The notes under the pieces were generated by a model. The model worked only from the letters and a program-made list of their open reading frames with translations. It was not told the origin of the DNA and did no database searches. This document shows positions 7,557 to 16,498 of a DNA stretch of 64,000 nucleotides, one piece after another. Positions within the stretch are counted from its first letter, which is position 1, and the number at the start of each line of letters is the position of its first letter. Source of the stretch: an uncultured Chloroflexota bacterium (GTDB lineage: Bacteria > Chloroflexota > Dehalococcoidia > GIF9 > AB-539-J10). The stretch is from positions 35,217-99,216 of the forward strand of contig CAISEW010000016.1 in NCBI GenBank assembly GCA_903884455.1, given 5' to 3'. Both the position numbers and the translations under genes were made by a program.

Positions 7557-9668
7557 TTATTCTGTTACCTTAAATTTTGTTTCCCGATAGGCCACGACCA
7601 TGAGCCCGACCAGCACTACCAGTCCCACTAGTACCCATACCCAGGTTGGAATCGGGGATACCGTGAACTCGATAGAATCCGACCAGGCGCCTTCGTTGCC
7701 GTAGTCATCTACTATCTTAACCCGCCAGTAATAGGTCCCCGGGGGTAAAGTTTCCGTCACAGTTGGTGAGTCAGTTAGTGTGTAGCTGCTTTCCGTAATA
7801 CCTGACTTCGACCAGATATTTCCCGAATCAGCTGTCCTGCTTATCTCCAGGGTGTAGGTATAACCGGTGTCACCCGTTACCCCTTGCCAGTTAAAAGTCA
7901 CTATCCCCGACCTTAGTTTGCTGTCCTCGGGCGAGATGGGCAGTGGAGTTGTTGATAGAGTTTTCTTCGTTACCGTGAAGTCGACCGAGGCAGTAGCTCC
8001 ACCTTCATCAGTCACCACCAGCGTCCGTATGCCTTCAGTGCTTCTTTTGGACACTCGGAAGCTAATGACCACATTGCCGTTAGTTTGGGTTCGCATATCC
8101 CCAGACGCGGCAGTCCCACCAATAGTCACCGTTAATTTTTGACTACCGTGAAAACCATTGCCGGTGAGGCTAACGGAGTCGCCGGGAGCTCCCTCGATGG
8201 GGCTGATTTCTAGTATTTTAGCTAGAGTGTTGAGGGTTCTCGTCACAGCAGGCTGGGTTATGTCACCGGAAGCCGAGACGGTATGGCTGCCATAGGTGCT
8301 GGCCGGCAGAATAAAGGAGGATTCCCAACAACCGGACATATTAGCGGTGATGGTAGTAGGGGTCTCAACCATCCCATCAAAGTAAACTTGGATGCCCGTT
8401 TCTCCGAGTGCGAAACCGCCTCCGGCAACGGTAATTGTATCACCTATATAAGCCGAAATTGGCTCAAGCAGTATTCCGGGGTTCACGGTGAACGTAACAT
8501 CAGGGACATCACGGGCCCTGGTCGATGTTCCTGAGGCATCAATCTTATAGTCACCTCTCTGGACAGGAGGAACAGCAATGATGTCACTCCAGGAGCCATT
8601 CTCTTCAGAATAGCTGATCTTCTTCACCTTTTTCCCACCGAAGGTAACCTCAATATCCTTTTCTTTACTGGCAAAGCCTGTGCCATTTATCGCGATCGTC
8701 TGCCCCACTGTCCCCGAACCTGGCGTGGTAGTGATTTTGGGGGTCACCTTAAAATACTTGCTCACCCAAGCTACCCATACTGTACCTTCCTTAGCTTGGA
8801 TATCGAAGGTATAGCCGCCACCGGGGGTGGCTGGGATAGTATAATTTAGCGTCCAGCTACCCACAGAACTAGCCGTAGTTGTCGTTACTACCGTGTCATT
8901 GAATTTAATCTGGAGTTGCTGCGAGGCGGTAAAGCCATAGCCTTTGAAAGTTACAGTCGTCCCGACTGGCCCCTCCGCAGGGTCAATCTTTGCGGAAGGG
9001 AGGACTGTAAAGACAGCGGACGCTTTTTGGGCATAAGTATTGTCAACCAAATAAACAGTATGATCGCCCTTCGTAGCCTCGGGGGTATAGATTGCGAGGG
9101 AGTAGCTTCCAATCGTATCTGCTGTGAATGTCTCTCTGACATTCGTGAGAGAATCCCAGCAAATATGATAGGTGGTGGGGGCGGCTATTGAAACGATTGC
9201 CGTTACTCCGATCACCTCGCCGCAAATCCCTACGTCGACCAGCTCGCCGCAGACCCCGCAAACAGGGTTGATGGTAATGGAATAGTACCCTACTGGCGGG
9301 GGAGATGTTCTGAAGGAGTAGTATGCTCCACCATTATTATCAGTGGAAGTTCCCGAGGCGTCGGTAGATTCAACCTCAAAGTAGTAGGTTGTGTCCGGGG
9401 TTAAGCCTTCAAGGCGTATTGAATGGCTGGTGACATAACTACTATTATATACAATGCCGCCCAATGTATGGGTGGTACCGTAGTTCACCCGACTATCGCT
9501 AATATTATCGGTAGTCCAGGTGATGTTGGCGGCAGTGGGTTCGGTAACCGTATAAGAAACAGTTGATATGACTGGCCCATCGGCCAGAGCCAATTGGGGC
9601 AATAGCAGCATCAATAGTAAAAGCCCCGCTATGATAGGAGCCTGTATTCGCTTTATGCGCACTCTCAA
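7557..9668 (-). CDS. Cell-surface protein with FN3-like and repeated IPT/TIG domains, C-terminal membrane anchor
   Basis: A 703-residue exported protein. A signal peptide (IAGLLLLMLLLPQLALADG) covers about residues 13-31. Next comes a fibronectin type III-like domain (residues about 32-125, with AANITWTTDNISDSRVNYG and GLTPDTTYYFEVES). A short segment with CGVCGE and CGE cysteines precedes at least four immunoglobulin-like IPT/TIG repeats, each with a G-x3-V-x-(F/I)-x-G-x-GF core such as GPVGTTVTFKGYGF and GTVGQTIAINGTGF. A further FN3-like domain (LPPGTYYWRVKIVDDYGNEG) leads to one transmembrane helix (WVWVLVGLVVLVGLMVVAY) and a short basic tail. It is probably displayed outside the cell. 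Ligand unknown. Confidence 0.85.
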   Translation of the reverse strand: MRVRIKRIQAPIIAGLLLLMLLLPQLALADGPVISTVSYTVTEPTAANITWTTDNISDSRVNYGTTHTLGGIVYNSSYVTSHSIRLEGLTPDTTYYFEVESTDASGTSTDNNGGAYYSFRTSPPPVGYYSITINPVCGVCGELVDVGICGEVIGVTAIVSIAAPTTYHICWDSLTNVRETFTADTIGSYSLAIYTPEATKGDHTVYLVDNTYAQKASAVFTVLPSAKIDPAEGPVGTTVTFKGYGFTASQQLQIKFNDTVVTTTTASSVGSWTLNYTIPATPGGGYTFDIQAKEGTVWVAWVSKYFKVTPKITTTPGSGTVGQTIAINGTGFASKEKDIEVTFGGKKVKKISYSEENGSWSDIIAVPPVQRGDYKIDASGTSTRARDVPDVTFTVNPGILLEPISAYIGDTITVAGGGFALGETGIQVYFDGMVETPTTITANMSGCWESSFILPASTYGSHTVSASGDITQPAVTRTLNTLAKILEISPIEGAPGDSVSLTGNGFHGSQKLTVTIGGTAASGDMRTQTNGNVVISFRVSKRSTEGIRTLVVTDEGGATASVDFTVTKKTLSTTPLPISPEDSKLRSGIVTFNWQGVTGDTGYTYTLEISRTADSGNIWSKSGITESSYTLTDSPTVTETLPPGTYYWRVKIVDDYGNEGAWSDSIEFTVSPIPTWVWVLVGLVVLVGLMVVAYRETKFKVTE

Positions 9669-9811
9669 CTCTTGTAGCAGTTAAGTTTTCCCCACAAAGT
9701 GTGTTTGGCTGAACTTATAGAATATGGCAAGCTCTGCTTCTTTTAGGAAAACTAAACTGTTATCTCCTCTCTTTTACAAATTTACAAATAAAACATAATA
9801 TAATATAAAAC

Positions 9812-9841
9812 ATAATATCCTCAACTTGATAAGTTTGTCAA
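9812..9841 (-). promoter_or_regulatory. Candidate sigma-70 promoter for the IPT-domain surface protein
   Basis: On the minus strand TTGACA (9841-9836) is followed after 18 bases by TATTAT (9817-9812). It lies about 145 bases before the start of the surface-protein gene and back to back with the plus-strand promoter at 9896. Confidence 0.5.
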
Positions 9842-9895
9842 GATATGCCCTAGGAAATTATTTTTGTAAGCCCTGGTAATAATCTCTTATGGGAC

Positions 9896-9924
9896 TTGAC
9901 AACCCATTTCTTGTACCATATACT
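9896..9924 (+). promoter_or_regulatory. Sigma-70 promoter for the small secreted protein
   Basis: A consensus TTGACA (9896-9901) is separated by exactly 17 bases from TATACT (9919-9924). It points at the secreted-protein gene at 10115 and implies a 5' leader of about 180 bases. Confidence 0.7.
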
Positions 9925-9990
9925 TAAGTTAACAAGATTTTAACATTTTCGATTTGTCTTGTTGCAGATAATCAAGCTGGTAACCATAGT

Positions 9991-10114
9991 GGGCTGAGAG
10001 CCCGGAAAGGAGGTGTTCAGGGGGGAGTTCATAAAGAAAACATGTGTCGTCCCGAGGCCGGGAAATCGGGATGGTAAGACAATGTCGAAATATCAAAATA
10101 AAAAGGAGGTTTAG
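9991..10114 (+). promoter_or_regulatory. Long structured 5' leader of the small secreted protein gene
   Basis: The stretch 9669-10114 has no gene. Its transcribed part contains a GGGCT-gag-AGCCC hairpin (9991-10003) and a TCCCGA / TCGGGA pair around 10050-10075, then a ribosome binding site (aaaaggaggtt) before a GTG start. The GGCTGAGAG string recalls part of the TPP riboswitch, but the other conserved TPP elements are absent. I do not recognise a riboswitch class. Confidence 0.4.
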
Positions 10115-10573
10115 GTGAAAAAATTAATTAGTATTGGTGTTGCCCTGGCCTTACTGGCCATGGTGGTGCTGCCAGTCGCAGTAGGCGCAGCCAACCTTCA
10201 GCCGTCTACGAATGCCAAAATACCGTTCGCAATCGTCCAGAGTGGCTTCTATCTCGTCGGGTGTTTGATGGGAGACTTGGACCCTCTCTTAAGTGCTCTT
10301 GGCATGGACTTGGGTTTTCCCTTGACTGATTTAACGCCCATCATGTTCAAGGTTGGCGATTGGGCTGGTGTGCCCCTTGCCTGGTCAGTCGATATGCTGG
10401 CGTGGGGCGTGGGCGTAGTGGGTGATATTGTGAGCGCACTTGGTACGACTTTGGGCCTTCCGGACTGGATAGGCACTCTCCTTACAACTCTACAGGATGA
10501 TCTCACGTCCTGCTGGAGCCCCACAGTCTGCAACAACGTCAGCGCTGTGTATGTAACCTGCGATTTGCCGTAA
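10115..10573 (+). CDS. Small secreted protein with a signal peptide, unknown function
   Basis: A 152-residue protein with a classic signal peptide (MKKLISIGVALALLAMVVLPVAVGAA). The mature part is glycine- and leucine-rich with hydrophobic stretches (LSALGMDLGFPLTDL; WGVGVVGDIVSALGTTLGLP). Four cysteines are present, one after the first mature strand and three near the C-terminus, suggesting disulphides. The start is GTG behind a strong aaaggagg site. It has its own promoter with a long leader and a strong terminator downstream, so it is an independently expressed, possibly abundant exported protein. No family recognised. Confidence 0.75.
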   Translation: MKKLISIGVALALLAMVVLPVAVGAANLQPSTNAKIPFAIVQSGFYLVGCLMGDLDPLLSALGMDLGFPLTDLTPIMFKVGDWAGVPLAWSVDMLAWGVGVVGDIVSALGTTLGLPDWIGTLLTTLQDDLTSCWSPTVCNNVSAVYVTCDLP

Positions 10574-10721
10574 TAATTTCTTTAACAATTGCATAATGTT
10601 CTCGCTTGGTTGCCGGTGAGTAAGAGAGGAATCTCAATAAGATTGCCAGGTTGATTTCCCGGAACCGGCAGTGGAGAGATTGCCTGAACTGGTAACGAGG
10701 GGAACGGATAAAGATTCAAAA

Positions 10722-10754
10722 GGGGGCAGCGTGAAGCTGCCCCCTTCATTTTTT
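10722..10754 (+). terminator. Strong rho-independent terminator
   Basis: GGGGGCAGC and GCTGCCCCC form a perfect 9-bp GC-rich stem with a 5-base loop (gtgaa), followed by ttcatttttt. It lies about 150 bases downstream of the secreted-protein gene. Confidence 0.85.
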
Positions 10755-10806
10755 CGTAAAAGAGATTGCTTCGGCTGCCGAAATCAGCCTCGCAAAGACA
10801 AATTGG

Positions 10807-11035
10807 TGTGTCATTGCGAGCCCTTCACTTTCTGTCATTCTGAGACGAAGGCGAAGAATCTTACCTCCGCTCAGGGTAAACTCCGCGTGGCAATCCCATG
10901 CCCCACCACAAGATTGCTTCGTCCCGATAAATCGGGACTCGCAAGGACAGAAAGGAAGGATTGCTTCGGCACTATCGTGCCTCGCAATGACAAGAAGAGA
11001 GGGTTCCTCGCGATGACAAAGGAAGAAGACCCCTC
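10807..11035. repeat. Cluster of REP-like palindromic units
   Basis: The gene-free stretch 10574-11102 holds the terminator and then several diverged copies of a palindromic family whose ends read tcattgcgag and gaagcaatct or its complement. Inner arms include tcccgataaatcggga. The family recurs throughout the window, mostly between genes. Reading frames across it (with strings like FCHSETKAKNL) are translations of the repeat and not genes. Confidence 0.8.
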
Positions 11036-11102
11036 AGAATAACATTGCTAAACGCGCGCCACTATCTTGGGAGCAGGCTGGTGACGACACCTCCACCGGC
11101 TA

Positions 11103-11423
11103 CTATGCTGTGTCTTCGCTCTCCAATTGCTGGAAGAAACAAGTCTGGTTGCCGGTGTGACATACTGGCCCCGTAGGCTCAGCTTTTATTAGAAGGGTAT
11201 CGCTATCGCAGTCCTTGGTGATGGACTTCAGTCTGAGGAAATTGCCCGAGGTTTCTCCCTTGTGCCACAATTCCTGCCGACTGCGGCTGTAGAACCAGAC
11301 GTCTCCGCTGGTTAATGTGCGCTTTAGCGACTCTTTGTTCATATAGCCCAGCATCAGGACTTCACCGTTCCTGGCATCCTGGACAATAGCTGGAATCAAG
11401 CCTTTATCATCAAACTTTAGCAT
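11103..11423 (-). CDS. hisI: Phosphoribosyl-AMP cyclohydrolase
   Basis: Opens the purine ring of phosphoribosyl-AMP, the third step of histidine biosynthesis. The 106-residue length fits the stand-alone cyclohydrolase without a fused HisE domain. Family motifs include [34 protein letters not shown] and the metal-binding DCDSDTLL, followed by [10 protein letters not shown]. It lies downstream of hisA on the same strand, separated by 111 bases containing two hairpins. hisF, often found between hisA and hisI, is not here. Confidence 0.95.
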   Translation of the reverse strand: MLKFDDKGLIPAIVQDARNGEVLMLGYMNKESLKRTLTSGDVWFYSRSRQELWHKGETSGNFLRLKSITKDCDSDTLLIKAEPTGPVCHTGNQTCFFQQLESEDTA

Positions 11424-11435
11424 TTGCCTCCTAAG

Positions 11436-11530
11436 CTAACCCCAAAAAGTCTTACGACTTTTCGGGGACCCCGCTAAATTTGTTTTAAATGTTAACTGGG
11501 TACCTAAGAACTTCGCAAGTTTTTCTTAGG
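11436..11530 (-). terminator. Two successive hairpins between hisA and hisI
   Basis: The first pairs CCCCAAAAAGTC with GACTTTTCGGGG (about 11440-11467). The second pairs CCTAAGAACTT with AAGTTTTTCTTAGG (about 11503-11530). Both are stable but neither has a clean U-tract on the minus strand, so they may attenuate or stabilise transcript and not fully terminate it. Confidence 0.45.
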
Positions 11531-11534
11531 TTGG

Positions 11535-12269
11535 TTAAGTTCCGAAATTGATTATAGCTTCCCCCAAATCAATATCCCCGGTATAGAGAGCCTTGCCTAT
11601 AATGGCTCCCTCCGCCCCGAGCTCCTTAAGCCTCCGTAAATGCTCCAGCTTGGAAATCCCCCCGGCCACTATGACAGGGGCAGTTGCTTCAGCCAGCAAT
11701 CTATTTATCATGTCAAAGTTAGGCTCGGTAAGGGTGCCATCCCTTTTTATATCAGTATAAATGAAGCGCCTCACTCCGGCATCAACCATCTCTCGGCTTA
11801 ACTGGAGGACCTCAACAACTGTGTTCTTCTGCCAGCTGTGGATGGCTATCTTGCCATCCCGGGCGTCAAGGCTAACTGCGATAGCCTCGCCAAATTGCTG
11901 GCATAGCTTTTTTACCAGTTCTCTGTTCTCTATCGCCGCAGTTCCCAGAATTATCCGGCTTACCCCCTGCCGCAACAGTTTTTCTGCCACCTCTTCTTGC
12001 CTGATACCACCGCCTAATTCTATTAACAGGCCACTCTCCCTTATTATCTCCTCAACCACCTCCATATTTTGGGGCTCACCAGCAACTGCCCCGTCCAAAT
12101 CGACAATATGGAGCCATCGTGCCCCCTGGGAATACCAGGTCAAGGCTGCTGTCACCGGGTCCTCATCAAAAACAGTTTCCTGTTTATAATCACCCTGGTA
12201 TAGCCTGACGCACCTGCCGCCCCTGATGTCAACGGCTGGGATTATCTCCATCTCCGACCTCTGCACCAT
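11535..12269 (-). CDS. hisA: HisA isomerase (phosphoribosylformimino-AICAR ribotide isomerase)
   Basis: Catalyses the Amadori-type isomerisation in histidine biosynthesis, producing PRFAR. It is a beta/alpha barrel of about 240 residues. Signatures are MEIIPAVDIRGGRCVRLYQGDY at the N-terminus with the catalytic aspartate, LELGGGIR-type phosphate binding (LIELGGGIRQEE), the second catalytic aspartate in YTDIKRDGT, and VIVAGGISK. The ATG of MEIIPAV is a few codons inside the longest open frame and is an equally good start. It heads a hisA-hisI pair. Confidence 0.94.
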   Translation of the reverse strand: MVQRSEMEIIPAVDIRGGRCVRLYQGDYKQETVFDEDPVTAALTWYSQGARWLHIVDLDGAVAGEPQNMEVVEEIIRESGLLIELGGGIRQEEVAEKLLRQGVSRIILGTAAIENRELVKKLCQQFGEAIAVSLDARDGKIAIHSWQKNTVVEVLQLSREMVDAGVRRFIYTDIKRDGTLTEPNFDMINRLLAEATAPVIVAGGISKLEHLRRLKELGAEGAIIGKALYTGDIDLGEAIINFGT

Positions 12270-12539
12270 CTCCGGCTCGGCTGGTTTTTCTTTGCCGCTA
12301 GGTTGAATGTCTGCACTAAACTATCACGGCCAATCAAGTTTTACCCTATCATACAATACCCTGTATAATCAGACAAGCTAAAGAAGGCACACCTGAGCCC
12401 CAATCACTATCAGGCGTCCACGTTTCGAAAAGCGCTTGACAGTGTGAGGGGGGTGATATAGCATAAACCAGGTTTTGGGGAAACTAAACTATCACCCTGG
12501 ACAAACTAAAAGCCCACTCACCTGAAACGTACAGCCACG

Positions 12540-14312
12540 ATGATGGAGACAGAAGAGCTAAAGGCTTTCATAGACTCGAAATTCCGACTTCCTGTAATTG
12601 AAGGTGAAGATAAGGTCTGCTCCCTTGATGATGCTATAAGAACGCACGTTAAAAAAGGAATGTCCATCGGTTTTGCCGGAAGAGGCGGAGCTCTATTCAA
12701 CCAGCTTGTAAGGGAGTTCTGGGACAAAAACCCCGAGTTCACCATTATAAATAATGGCATCACAGCAACCGTGCTGTCTTTAATTCACGGAAGACTGGCC
12801 AAGAAAATCATAGCCAGTTACATCGGTGACGTATACCCATCGCCAGGACCGAATCCCGTGGCTCAGAAAGCCTACCTCTCCGGTGAAGTGGAGTTCGAGA
12901 ACTGGACGATGCTCACCATCCCCCAGAGACTCTTGGCTGGAGCAATGGGATGGAGCGTAATTCCCACCAGGTCAATTGTGGGAAGCTCCATGGAGGAGGA
13001 AAACAAGGAATCATTTACGGTCATCGATGACCCGTTTGTCCCCGGCGAGAAAATAGGGCTCATGAGGGCATTGAGACCAGATATTGCGCTGGTCCACGGC
13101 GCTGCTGCCGACCGCTGCGGAAACACAATTATTACCTATCCCCTGGGGGCTGATGTCTTTGGGGCCTGGGGGGCAAAATATGGAGTCATCGTCAGCGCAG
13201 AGAAAATCGTTTCCACGGAATATATACGTAGTCACTCACACCTTGTCCGGATTCCATCTTACATGGTCAAGGCGGTCTGCGAAGTCCCTTATGGAGCGCA
13301 TCCCGCGGGAATGCCAAACTGCGGCCTGCCTGAATTCGAGCACTACTTTGAAGACTACGACTTCCTCACTGAAAGCAGGGAGGCATCAAGGGACGAGCGA
13401 AAATTCTCGGAGTGGATAAAGTACTGGGTTCTGGATTGCAAGGACTACAACGAGTATCTTGCGAAACTCGGTAGAGACAGGCTTCTTTACCTCAAAGGGA
13501 AGGCTCATTCGGATTCGTGGAAAGACGAAGCAGTGGCTGAGATACCAAATCTGGATTTCAACAAAGAGCCAAACTCGCTGGAGAAGATGGTGGTCACTGC
13601 TGCGCAGGTTATAAATGACAAATTCATTGCTGGAGGATACAAGACCATACTCGCTGGTGTCGGGCTGTCACATCTGGCAGGGTGGCTGGCAACCTATAGA
13701 CTAAAAGAAAAAGGCTATGACGTGGATTTAATGGCTGAGATAGGCATGTTTGGCCACCTTCCCAGAGCCTCAGACCCATTTATATTCAGCTATCACAACA
13801 TGCACACGTGCAAAATACTGAACAATAATGAAACCATGCTGGGAGTCTTCGTCGGTGGCCCATCAAATCAATGCCTGGGTATTCTGGGAGGAGGGCAGAT
13901 AGATAAATATGGCAACGGGAACTCTACAAAACTTCCCGGCGTAGGATATCTGGTCGGCTCGGGAGGAGCCAACGATATAGCTAACGGTAACAGAGAGACT
14001 GTAGTGGTAATCAACTCGGGAAAGCAGAGATTAGTGGAAAAAGTGCCCTATATTACCTTCAGTGGGAAAAATGTGACGACACTGGTAACAGATGTCGGCG
14101 TTTTCGAAAAGATTGGCGGCGAAAAAACTTTTACGCTGACAACCTATATTCCATCCAGACCAAAACAGGCAGTAAAAGAAGCCATAGCCGGGATAAAAGA
14201 AAAAGTCGGCTGGGAACTTAAGGTCAGCCCCAATTTAAAAGAGGCTCAGCCGGTAGCTAAAGAGGAAGTGACTTTATTAAGGCTATTCGATCCTAAAGGA
14301 TTCTTCACGTAA
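12540..14312 (+). CDS. Fused alpha-beta acyl-CoA:carboxylate CoA-transferase (glutaconate CoA-transferase-like)
   Basis: A 590-residue single-chain family I CoA-transferase. The first half resembles the alpha subunit (VKKGMSIGFAGRGGALFNQL, then VHGAAADRCGNTIITYP). The second half, from about residue 340, resembles the beta subunit (SHLAGWLATYRLKEKGYDVDLMAE and LGILGGGQIDKYGNGNSTKL). The glutamate in AEIGMFGH is positioned where the catalytic glutamate of the beta half is expected. The enzyme moves CoA between carboxylic acids in fermentation or acid degradation; the substrate is not readable. No Shine-Dalgarno sequence is visible before the ATG. It is a single-gene unit facing away from hisA. 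Confidence 0.8.
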   Translation: MMETEELKAFIDSKFRLPVIEGEDKVCSLDDAIRTHVKKGMSIGFAGRGGALFNQLVREFWDKNPEFTIINNGITATVLSLIHGRLAKKIIASYIGDVYPSPGPNPVAQKAYLSGEVEFENWTMLTIPQRLLAGAMGWSVIPTRSIVGSSMEEENKESFTVIDDPFVPGEKIGLMRALRPDIALVHGAAADRCGNTIITYPLGADVFGAWGAKYGVIVSAEKIVSTEYIRSHSHLVRIPSYMVKAVCEVPYGAHPAGMPNCGLPEFEHYFEDYDFLTESREASRDERKFSEWIKYWVLDCKDYNEYLAKLGRDRLLYLKGKAHSDSWKDEAVAEIPNLDFNKEPNSLEKMVVTAAQVINDKFIAGGYKTILAGVGLSHLAGWLATYRLKEKGYDVDLMAEIGMFGHLPRASDPFIFSYHNMHTCKILNNNETMLGVFVGGPSNQCLGILGGGQIDKYGNGNSTKLPGVGYLVGSGGANDIANGNRETVVVINSGKQRLVEKVPYITFSGKNVTTLVTDVGVFEKIGGEKTFTLTTYIPSRPKQAVKEAIAGIKEKVGWELKVSPNLKEAQPVAKEEVTLLRLFDPKGFFT

Positions 14313-14350
14313 AAGGGGTCAACTCTGTTTTTCTCAACACCCCACTCTTC

Positions 14351-14456
14351 TGTCATTGCGAGGAAAGAGATTCCTCGCTTACGCTTCGGAACAGACTCCG
14401 CAATCTCCCCCCTCGTGTCGTTGCGAGGAACCGAAGGGGACGAAGCAATCTCTCAA
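14351..14456. repeat. REP-like palindrome cluster
   Basis: Two adjoining units of the tcattgcgagg ... gaagcaatctc family lie downstream of the CoA-transferase gene. The gene-free stretch 14313-14693 contains these, the AT-rich inverted repeat at 14461-14592 and a partial REP at 14595-14632. Confidence 0.75.
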
Positions 14457-14460
14457 AGGG

Positions 14461-14592
14461 AAATCCTAAATCCCAAGCACCAAATCCCAAACAATATCAA
14501 AGCACCAAACACCAATGCTCAAAACGTTTAGAATTTAGGATTTTGATATTTGGATTTGTTTAGAGATTGGATTTTGGGATTTGGAATTTAGT
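14461..14592. repeat. AT-rich long inverted repeat (AAATCCTAAATCC family)
   Basis: The left arm has repeats of aaatcc and caaatccc; the right arm has the complements (tttaggattttg, ggattttgggatttgg). The whole can fold into a long imperfect hairpin of about 130 bases. Similar sequence occurs at 40004-40060, 41017-41072 and 45808-45941. Confidence 0.7.
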
Positions 14593-14693
14593 CAATGGGA
14601 TTGCCGCGCTTCGCTCGCAATGCCAAAAGCTTCTTTGTCGTGGGGAATAAATCCCCGCCTTCTCAGGTGGCTGTCGCTTGAGGTTTTGTTTTC

Positions 14694-15254
14694 TTACGCT
14701 TCTAAGCGGTTGAGGTAGACTTGCAGAGCGGAGCAATAGCTTTGGTAAGTCCGGGAATCGAAGAGAACAAACACGACATCTTTAAGGGATGTCGCTTGCT
14801 CCTTAAGAAACGAAACGACGGTGCTTACCGCTATTTTTACCGCTTCATCCACGGGGTAGCCATAGGCTCCGGTGCTTATGGAAGGAAAGGCAATGCTGGC
14901 CAATTTGTTATTGGTAGCTAATTTCAGACACTCGTAATAGGCACTTCCCAAAAGCTGAGCTTCGTTTCTGCTGCCACCATGCCAGATGGGACCAACAGTA
15001 TGTATCACATACTGTGCTTTGAGATTCCCCCCTGTGGTGATTACAGCTTTGCCAGTGGGCAATCTTCCTTGCTGGGCAACGATTTTCTGGCATTCCTCTA
15101 ATATTGCTGGTCCCCCGGCCCGGTGTATTGCCCCATCCACCCCTCCACCACCCATTAAGCTGGGGTTGGCAGCGTTAACGATGGCCTCGGTAGCTTGCTT
15201 GGTGATATCCCCCTGGATTATAGACACTTTTGTTTTATTTACCATCACCTCCAT
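14694..15254 (-). CDS. Macrodomain protein (MacroD-type, ADP-ribose binding)
   Basis: A single macrodomain of 186 residues. Such proteins bind ADP-ribose and many hydrolyse O-acetyl-ADP-ribose or remove mono-ADP-ribose from proteins. Signatures are QGDITKQATEAIVNAANP, the substrate loop MGGGGVDGAIHRAGG, and the second loop FPSISTGAYGYPVDEA. The longest frame begins at a GTG at 15287, but an excellent ribosome binding site (aaggagggg) lies immediately before the ATG at 15254, which is preferred. It is downstream of ychF on the same strand, 83 bases from its stop. Confidence 0.92.
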   Translation of the reverse strand: MEVMVNKTKVSIIQGDITKQATEAIVNAANPSLMGGGGVDGAIHRAGGPAILEECQKIVAQQGRLPTGKAVITTGGNLKAQYVIHTVGPIWHGGSRNEAQLLGSAYYECLKLATNNKLASIAFPSISTGAYGYPVDEAVKIAVSTVVSFLKEQATSLKDVVFVLFDSRTYQSYCSALQVYLNRLEA

Positions 15255-15337
15255 CTCCCCTCCTTGCTCTGAAATAATCTCACTCACAAATTTTGTATTT
15301 GCCTGATTCAGCAGGCAAATACAAAGATCTGGAGTGT

Positions 15338-16426
15338 CTAGACATTAAATAAGAAGGTAACTACATCTCCATTCTGGATGATGTAATTTTTGCCCTCTGT
15401 CCTTAGCAGGCCTCTTTTTCGCGCCTCCGCTAGATTGCCGCAGTTTTCCAAATCACTATAGCTGATAACCTCAGCTCGGATAAATCCCCTTTCCATGTCG
15501 GAATGGATTTTTCCTGCCGCTTTTGGTGCGGGAGTTCCGCCGGGGATAGTCCAGGCCTTCAGTTCAGAAGAAACTGTGGTAAAGAAAGAAACCAGTCCCA
15601 GAAGACTATAGGAAAGGTCTATAACCCGGTCCAGCGCCGGTTTGCTCAGCCCCATGGCTTCACGAAATTCCTTGGCTTCAGCGTCGCTGAGCTGAGCTAA
15701 CTCCATCTCCAGTTTGCCGCAGAGAGCGACCACGGCAAACTGGGGGTAAAGGGAACTTATCTCACCTTCCAATTGTGAAGCCTGCGATATTTGCTTCTCT
15801 CCGATATTAAGGACTACCAGCATAGGTTTGGCGGTAAGAAATTGATAGTTGGCTAACATTTTGAGTTCTTCTTTAGACAGGCCTTGTATTCTTATTGGTA
15901 TATCTTTCTCTAGCTCCGCCTTAATCTTTTGAAGCAAAAGTTGCTCCTTTAAATAGGACTCCCGCTCTGCTGCTTTAGCTCCTTTTAAGCTTGTCTCCAG
16001 TTTGTCAAGCCTTCTCTCCATAATAGCTAAATCGGAAATAGAGAGTTCTAAATCTAAGGATGCTATGTCTCGTTTCGGCTCTATGCTTCCTTCAGGATGA
16101 GGGACCTTGGCATCTTCAAAAACCCGGACTACCTGGAGCAAGGCATCAGCGGTAGTCAGGTAGTTCAGGAATTCTCCCCCTGCTCCTTCTTTGCCGAAGC
16201 CCTTGATGGAACCGGCAATATCTATGGAACTCACCTCTGCGGGGATGGTCTTTTTGGGCTGGAATATGCCTTCCAACACGGATAGTCGGGAATCGGACAC
16301 TTTAGCTACGCCGATATTGGGAGCCAGTGTCGGGGAATAAGCGGCAACTTCGGCCTTGCCCCTGGTCAGGGCATTGAAGATAGTCGTTTTGCCGCTTTCA
16401 GGTATCCCGATAATGGCAACCTTCAT
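15338..16426 (-). CDS. ychF: YchF/OLA1-family P-loop NTPase
   Basis: An Obg-related nucleotidase that interacts with ribosomes and stress responses; characterised members prefer ATP to GTP. The 362-residue length is standard. The G1 loop is GIPESGKTT near the N-terminus, VSSIDIAGSIKGFGKEGAGG resembles the G3 region, and VVLNIGEKQ replaces the usual NKxD of GTPases, as in other YchF proteins. A C-terminal TGS domain ends in NGDVVTFLFNV. The G1 loop differs from the commoner GLPNVGKST form. It diverges from holA on the other strand. Confidence 0.92.
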   Translation of the reverse strand: MKVAIIGIPESGKTTIFNALTRGKAEVAAYSPTLAPNIGVAKVSDSRLSVLEGIFQPKKTIPAEVSSIDIAGSIKGFGKEGAGGEFLNYLTTADALLQVVRVFEDAKVPHPEGSIEPKRDIASLDLELSISDLAIMERRLDKLETSLKGAKAAERESYLKEQLLLQKIKAELEKDIPIRIQGLSKEELKMLANYQFLTAKPMLVVLNIGEKQISQASQLEGEISSLYPQFAVVALCGKLEMELAQLSDAEAKEFREAMGLSKPALDRVIDLSYSLLGLVSFFTTVSSELKAWTIPGGTPAPKAAGKIHSDMERGFIRAEVISYSDLENCGNLAEARKRGLLRTEGKNYIIQNGDVVTFLFNV

Positions 16427-16498
16427 GATTATATCCTAGCATATTTTGTTTTGAGCTTCTGCCAGGAAAGGCTGGTGCTGTGATAGAATACGAGGTAA

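Noticed and set aside
9985..10010. TPP riboswitch before the small secreted protein
   Set aside because: GGCTGAGAG matches a piece of the consensus, but the ACCC and GAACCTGAT...GGTTA elements are missing and the downstream gene is unrelated to thiamine.
10671..11042. Plus-strand frame of 123 codons
   Set aside because: It runs through the terminator and REP repeats and its product is translated repeat sequence without a ribosome binding site.
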